This document shows positions 61,149 through 64,000 of a stretch of DNA of 64,000 nt, piece after piece (position 1 is the first letter of the stretch; each line of letters starts with the position of its first letter). A program made the position numbers and the translations under genes. Under the pieces are notes generated by a model. It was not told where the DNA came from, did no database searches, and saw nothing but the letters and a program-made list of their open reading frames with translations. This DNA comes from Bacteroidota bacterium (GTDB taxonomy: Bacteria; Bacteroidota; Bacteroidia; Bacteroidales; Dysgonomonadaceae): positions 59,991-123,990 of the forward strand of contig JAEWGM010000017.1 of assembly GCA_023388315.1 (NCBI GenBank), written 5' to 3'.

Positions 61149-61805
61149 ATGAAAAAATACAGTGAGAAATTCGGAGAATGGTATGACACGGTAATGAATA
61201 TTCCCGAGGAGGTATTTCTGAAATCGCATCGGAAAAATCTTTTATCGGGCGTGTCCGGGAAGGTGCTGGAAGTAGGCATTGGCACGGGAGCAAATTTGCC
61301 TTTTTACGAGGCCGATGTAGCATTAATCGGAATTGAACCATCGCCTTATATGCTTTCCAAAGCCAAAAAACGGAAACAAAAACTACCTCACCCTCACCGT
61401 TTTACGCTACACAACGTCACTTACGAAGAAGCGGAGCAGCAACACCTCATTTCACCTGAATCGCTCGATGCCATTGTTTGCACGCTTGTTCTTTGCACTA
61501 TCCCCGAACCTGAAAAAGCGATAACCGTTTTTTTGAAATGGCTTAAACCCCACGGTCGTTTGCTTGTTTTGGAGCACATTAAATCGCGTTGCCGTGTGGG
61601 TGCCATAGCACAAAATTTGGTAAACCCTTTGTGGAAAAAATTAGCCGAAGGTTGCCAGCTTAACCGCCCTACTGATGTCCTGCTCGCAAACAGCGCGTTT
61701 GAACCTGTTCATGAAGAATATTTTTGGTTGGGAATGCCCTTTTATAAGGCGGAGTTCAGGAAACCGGAGATGGAAGATAAACAAGTTGGTTCGCCGGTAA
61801 AATAA
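61149..61805 (+). CDS. Class I SAM-dependent methyltransferase
   Basis: A 218-residue Methyltransf_11-type protein. Motif I is VLEVGIGTGANLPFYEADV (about 40), then LIGIEPSPYMLSKAKKR, the motif LDAIVCTLVLCTIPEPEKAI and LKPHGRLLVLEHIKSRC. The ending, with VNPLWKKLAEGCQLNRPTDV and GMPFYKAEF, resembles the METTL7-like small-molecule or thiol methyltransferases. The substrate is not determined. It sits 64 bases after hisIE, separated by a GGGTTCAG-type simple repeat (61084-61145), and converges with the THUMP-like gene. Confidence 0.85.
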   Translation: MKKYSEKFGEWYDTVMNIPEEVFLKSHRKNLLSGVSGKVLEVGIGTGANLPFYEADVALIGIEPSPYMLSKAKKRKQKLPHPHRFTLHNVTYEEAEQQHLISPESLDAIVCTLVLCTIPEPEKAITVFLKWLKPHGRLLVLEHIKSRCRVGAIAQNLVNPLWKKLAEGCQLNRPTDVLLANSAFEPVHEEYFWLGMPFYKAEFRKPEMEDKQVGSPVK

Positions 61806-61819
61806 TGGACTTAGATTAG

Positions 61820-62998
61820 TTAACCTAACTTCACTCCCACCACCCACAATTTTTGTTCATTGGCAAGAGTGGTGGCGAAAAGATAAACGTCGCCACCATC
61901 TTTCAATCCCGATTGTTTACGAATTTCAGCAACCGATGTGGGAAAATTGCGAACGGAAATGTTCGCTTTTTGTGTTTCGGCCACAAACTGACGAACGTTC
62001 TTTTTGTTGGGAGCGAAAAACTCTTTCACCTCAAAAATTCGTCCGGGGAAATCTTCAATAAATCTTTCAGAAGTATATAAATGGCTGTTTTTATGCAATT
62101 TGCTCACTTGAAAAGCGGTGGCAAGAACATTAAATGCTCCCGCCTTCAACAAAGAAGCATTGGGTTCGTATAGATATTTTTCGGGTCGCGAAGCATAGGC
62201 GGGGTCACTTAGTTGTTCATCTTTAAGCCGAAACGAAAACGATTCAGTTTTTTCGTTTTTCTTCAGGTTTACCGCGTGATATACACATTCATCGGCTTCA
62301 GCAGAAAGCAAAAACAACAATTCTTTGCATTCATTTTGCACCGAAATCACGTGCACTTCACGCACGTTTTGCAATGTTTTCACGGCCAACGAAATATCCA
62401 ACATAGGGGAATATTTAATCAGGATCGTATCGGATTTCGCAAGCAACTGTTCTTTCAACTCCAGCACATTGGGACTACAATCTTCTATTCGGAAAACCTT
62501 GCGCCCCACTCCATCGCGGCGAGAGGGATCCAAAAAAATTACATCGGCATAAGAGCAATCTGCTAACGCTTTTTCCGCCGCAGCGTTGATAATGGTGTGG
62601 TTGGTCAACCCCAATTCTTTGAAATTATTTGTCGCCAAATCGCACAACTCCGGGTTTTGTTCCACATACACCGCTTCGCGAAAATCGGGTGCAAGAAACG
62701 AAAAATCAACACCCAAACCGCCGGTTAAATCAATTAATCGGTTCCTCTGCTGGGAAAAAAGAGAAGCTTTATAACGCGCGGTTTCCTCCGACGATGCCTG
62801 CTCCAACGAAATATGCGCGGGATAAACAATGTTATCATTGGCATACCATGATGGAATTTTATGTTTCGCCATTTGTCGACCGGCAATCTGCGAAAGCAAA
62901 AAAGGCATATCTTCTCCGGAGTATCGAAGCGCCAAATCGCGTACATCTTCGTTTTCGTGCGTTCGGATAAATTGTTTTTGTCGCGCGGTTAATTGCAT
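61820..62998 (-). CDS. THUMP-like domain class I SAM methyltransferase (PG_1098 family)
   Basis: A 392-residue protein. The N-terminal helical part (about 1-85) has FIRTHENEDVRDLALRYSGE; the methyltransferase core has LIDLTGGLGVDFSFLAPDF (motif I), YVEQNPELCDLATNNFKELG and DVIFLDPSRRDGVGRKVFRI (DPSRR catalytic-like loop); the end has a ferredoxin-like and THUMP-like region (about 300-390). It matches the Bacteroidota PG_1098 family, thought to modify RNA, though the target is not known. It is a single gene on the minus strand. Confidence 0.87.
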   Translation of the reverse strand: MQLTARQKQFIRTHENEDVRDLALRYSGEDMPFLLSQIAGRQMAKHKIPSWYANDNIVYPAHISLEQASSEETARYKASLFSQQRNRLIDLTGGLGVDFSFLAPDFREAVYVEQNPELCDLATNNFKELGLTNHTIINAAAEKALADCSYADVIFLDPSRRDGVGRKVFRIEDCSPNVLELKEQLLAKSDTILIKYSPMLDISLAVKTLQNVREVHVISVQNECKELLFLLSAEADECVYHAVNLKKNEKTESFSFRLKDEQLSDPAYASRPEKYLYEPNASLLKAGAFNVLATAFQVSKLHKNSHLYTSERFIEDFPGRIFEVKEFFAPNKKNVRQFVAETQKANISVRNFPTSVAEIRKQSGLKDGGDVYLFATTLANEQKLWVVGVKLG

Positions 62999-63033
62999 CT
63001 TTCCGATTCAAAAAAATTACTCCCTAAAACAAA

Positions 63034-63062
63034 AACAACCCACTCATTACAAGCAGGTTGTT
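63034..63062 (-). terminator. Terminator of the rplU-rpmA operon
   Basis: On the minus strand AACAACC (63062-63056) pairs with GGTTGTT (63040-63034), followed by TTTTGTTTT. It lies 65 bases after the rpmA stop. Confidence 0.55.
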
Positions 63063-63126
63063 CTTATCAACTAAAAAATTATTTTATGGTTCAAGTTTCC
63101 TTGTTGACCAAACTGACTGGTTTGTT

Positions 63127-63396
63127 TTATGCTTCTGCAACCTCTTTGGGCATTACCGATACAAAGGAACGGTTGTTGGTTTTTTTGCGGAAAACAACAA
63201 CGCCATCAATCAGCGCAAACAATGTATGGTCTTTTCCCATACCTACATTTTCTCCGGGATGATGAGCCGTGCCGCGTTGGCGAACCAAAATGTTGCCCGC
63301 TTTTGCCATTTCACCACCGAATATTTTAACGCCCAATCGTTTACTTTCCGATTCGCGACCGTTCTTCGAACTACCTACACCTTTCTTATGTGCCAT
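63127..63396 (-). CDS. rpmA: Ribosomal protein L27 (bL27)
   Basis: An 89-residue bL27. MAHKKGVGSSKNGRESESKR at the N-terminus reaches toward the peptidyl transferase centre, followed by LGVKIFGGEMAKAGNILVRQ, RGTAHHPGENVGMGKDHTLF and FRKKTNNRSFVSV. The N-terminus has no cleavable leader of the Firmicutes type. It follows rplU by 20 bases in the usual order. Confidence 0.97.
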   Translation of the reverse strand: MAHKKGVGSSKNGRESESKRLGVKIFGGEMAKAGNILVRQRGTAHHPGENVGMGKDHTLFALIDGVVVFRKKTNNRSFVSVMPKEVAEA

Positions 63397-63416
63397 TTTC
63401 TTCTGATTTTAACTGA

Positions 63417-63728
63417 TTAAGCAATAATTTCTTTTACTCTTACTTGTGAAAACTGTTGGCGATGGCCGTTTAGCTTTCTGTAACCTTTACGTCTTTTCTT
63501 TTTGAAAACAAGAACTTTGTCTCCTTTTACGTGAGAAAGGACTTCTACTACCACTTTTGCTCCGTCAATAACGGGGGCGCCAATTGTTACATCGCCGTCG
63601 TTATCAATGAGCATTACTTTTTCAAATTCCACTTCGCTGCCTTGCTCGGCATTGAGCCTGTGGACAAATAATTTTTGGTCTTGCTGTACTTTAAATTGCT
63701 GACCTTGAATATCTACTATTACGTACAT
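63417..63728 (-). CDS. rplU: Ribosomal protein L21 (bL21)
   Basis: A 103-residue bL21: YVIVDIQGQQFKVQQDQKLF, the acidic EVEFEKVMLIDNDGDVTIGA and the basic VLVFKKKRRKGYRKLNGHRQ that binds 23S rRNA, ending QQFSQVRVKEIIA. It is the first gene of rplU-rpmA. The 5' leader of about 75 bases has GC-rich stems (around 63750-63770), which may be a protein-binding leader, though no known motif was identified. Confidence 0.97.
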   Translation of the reverse strand: MYVIVDIQGQQFKVQQDQKLFVHRLNAEQGSEVEFEKVMLIDNDGDVTIGAPVIDGAKVVVEVLSHVKGDKVLVFKKKRRKGYRKLNGHRQQFSQVRVKEIIA

Positions 63729-63808
63729 ATATAAATAACTTAACGTTACGTGCCTGAGGCGAGCCGCTTTATGCGTCTTCTTGTAGAGCCTATTGACAAA
63801 ATGAGGTG

Positions 63809-63840
63809 CAAAAGTACTTTATTTTTTTTTGATATGCAAA
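63809..63840 (-). promoter_or_regulatory. rplU promoter, TTTG-N20-TACTTTTG
   Basis: On the minus strand TTTG (63840-63837), a 20-base spacer and TACTTTTG (63816-63809). The -33 box lies only about 40 bases from the end of the IS30-type transposase frame, so it may be at or near the edge of that element. Confidence 0.7.
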
Positions 63841-63880
63841 TTTTCACGTATCCTTTTACAAAAAAGCAAAAAACGTAGAT

Positions 63881-64000
63881 TCAACTACTAAATGCAACAT
63901 TTCTCTTCAAAGATAAGAAAAAAATATTTTTAGGATTCTCGAAGTTTAATTTTTTTCTTGGTCTTTTGTTGATGGCGTATTGTATTTGTTTAATATCTTG
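63881..64000 (-). CDS. IS30-type transposase, C-terminal 39 residues, cut by the window edge
   Basis: The minus strand is open from base 64000 to a TGA at 63881-63883. It reads QDIKQIQYAINKRPRKKLNF and then ENPKNIFFLSLKRNVAFSS. The string INKRPRKKLNFENPKNIFF is the conserved end of IS30-family transposases (usually N-N-R-P-R-K-x-L-x-x-x-T-P). The catalytic DDE residues are outside the window. The element's right inverted repeat should lie between about 63840 and 63880. The transposase is oriented toward rplU. Whether the copy is intact cannot be seen. Confidence 0.8.
   Translation of the reverse strand, partial: QDIKQIQYAINKRPRKKLNFENPKNIFFLSLKRNVAFSS

Noticed and set aside
63729..63808. Known ribosomal leader motif before rplU
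   Set aside because: GC-rich stems are present, but I could not match them to a defined L21 leader structure, so only the promoter is listed.

Overview
The window is a piece of a Bacteroidota chromosome, most likely order Bacteroidales. The evidence is the TTTG-N19-20-TAnnTTTG promoter type before many genes, the near absence of Shine-Dalgarno sites, and lineage-typical genes: a PorT-like barrel, a Porin_10-type porin, a DUF3256 protein, a PG_1098-type THUMP-like methyltransferase, a class 1B PyrD/PyrK pair, an asnA-type asparagine synthetase and a purH-mreBCD-mrdA-rodA block. Genus cannot be fixed from the sequence alone.

Layout. 1-9300: the end of a DUF3298 protein, YceI, a lone sufB without sufCDS, a GntP-type permease with a type II glycerate kinase (probable glycerate uptake), ung, asnA, and pyrK-pyrD. 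9650-25200: an efflux and signalling region. On the minus strand lie a TolC protein, an HlyD-like adaptor, two tandem paralogous MacB/FtsX-type permeases with a small lipoprotein gene between them, and an ABC ATPase. On the plus strand lie an NtrC-type response regulator, a histidine kinase and a PorT-like protein. Two plus-strand AAA/DUF4143 ATPase genes sit inside this cluster, each preceded by its own array of direct repeats. 25200-36500: glycosyltransferase, lipid A-type acyltransferase, mtaB, acyl-CoA ligase, a cupin lipoprotein, a MITE-like inverted repeat, a GH29 fucosidase, DUF3256, tRNA-Arg(CCG), a DUF1016 nuclease-like protein and a ROK kinase. 36900-49300: purH, the cell-shape operon, a group of Spy-like LTxxQ proteins, an SDR enzyme, and an overlapping gdpD-like / RelA-SpoT-type HD hydrolase / hemW group. 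49460-54200: a solute-binding protein with a Porin_10-type porin, then aspA. 54220-61100: the histidine operon. 61150-64000: two methyltransferases, rpmA-rplU, and the C-terminal end of an IS30-type transposase at the window edge.

Main points of interest. (1) The his operon has a leader peptide with five His codons in a six-residue stretch, an intrinsic terminator, and a competing antiterminator segment inside the leader: a complete peptide-attenuation switch. (2) The same operon (hisG-D-C-B-A-F-IE) has no hisH; its usual place is a 101-base gap filled with short degenerate repeats. (3) The two AAA-wHTH-PD(D/E)XK (DUF4143) proteins each have direct-repeat arrays overlapping their own promoters, which suggests self-regulated, possibly mobile or defence-related units of undescribed function. 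(4) Several short repeat families occupy the spacers: a 122-bp MITE-like element that donates a -33 box, a 28-bp motif placed before three genes, REP-like hairpins, and CACAGAG-, AAGTCAAG- and TTATTCAGTGG-type low-order repeats.
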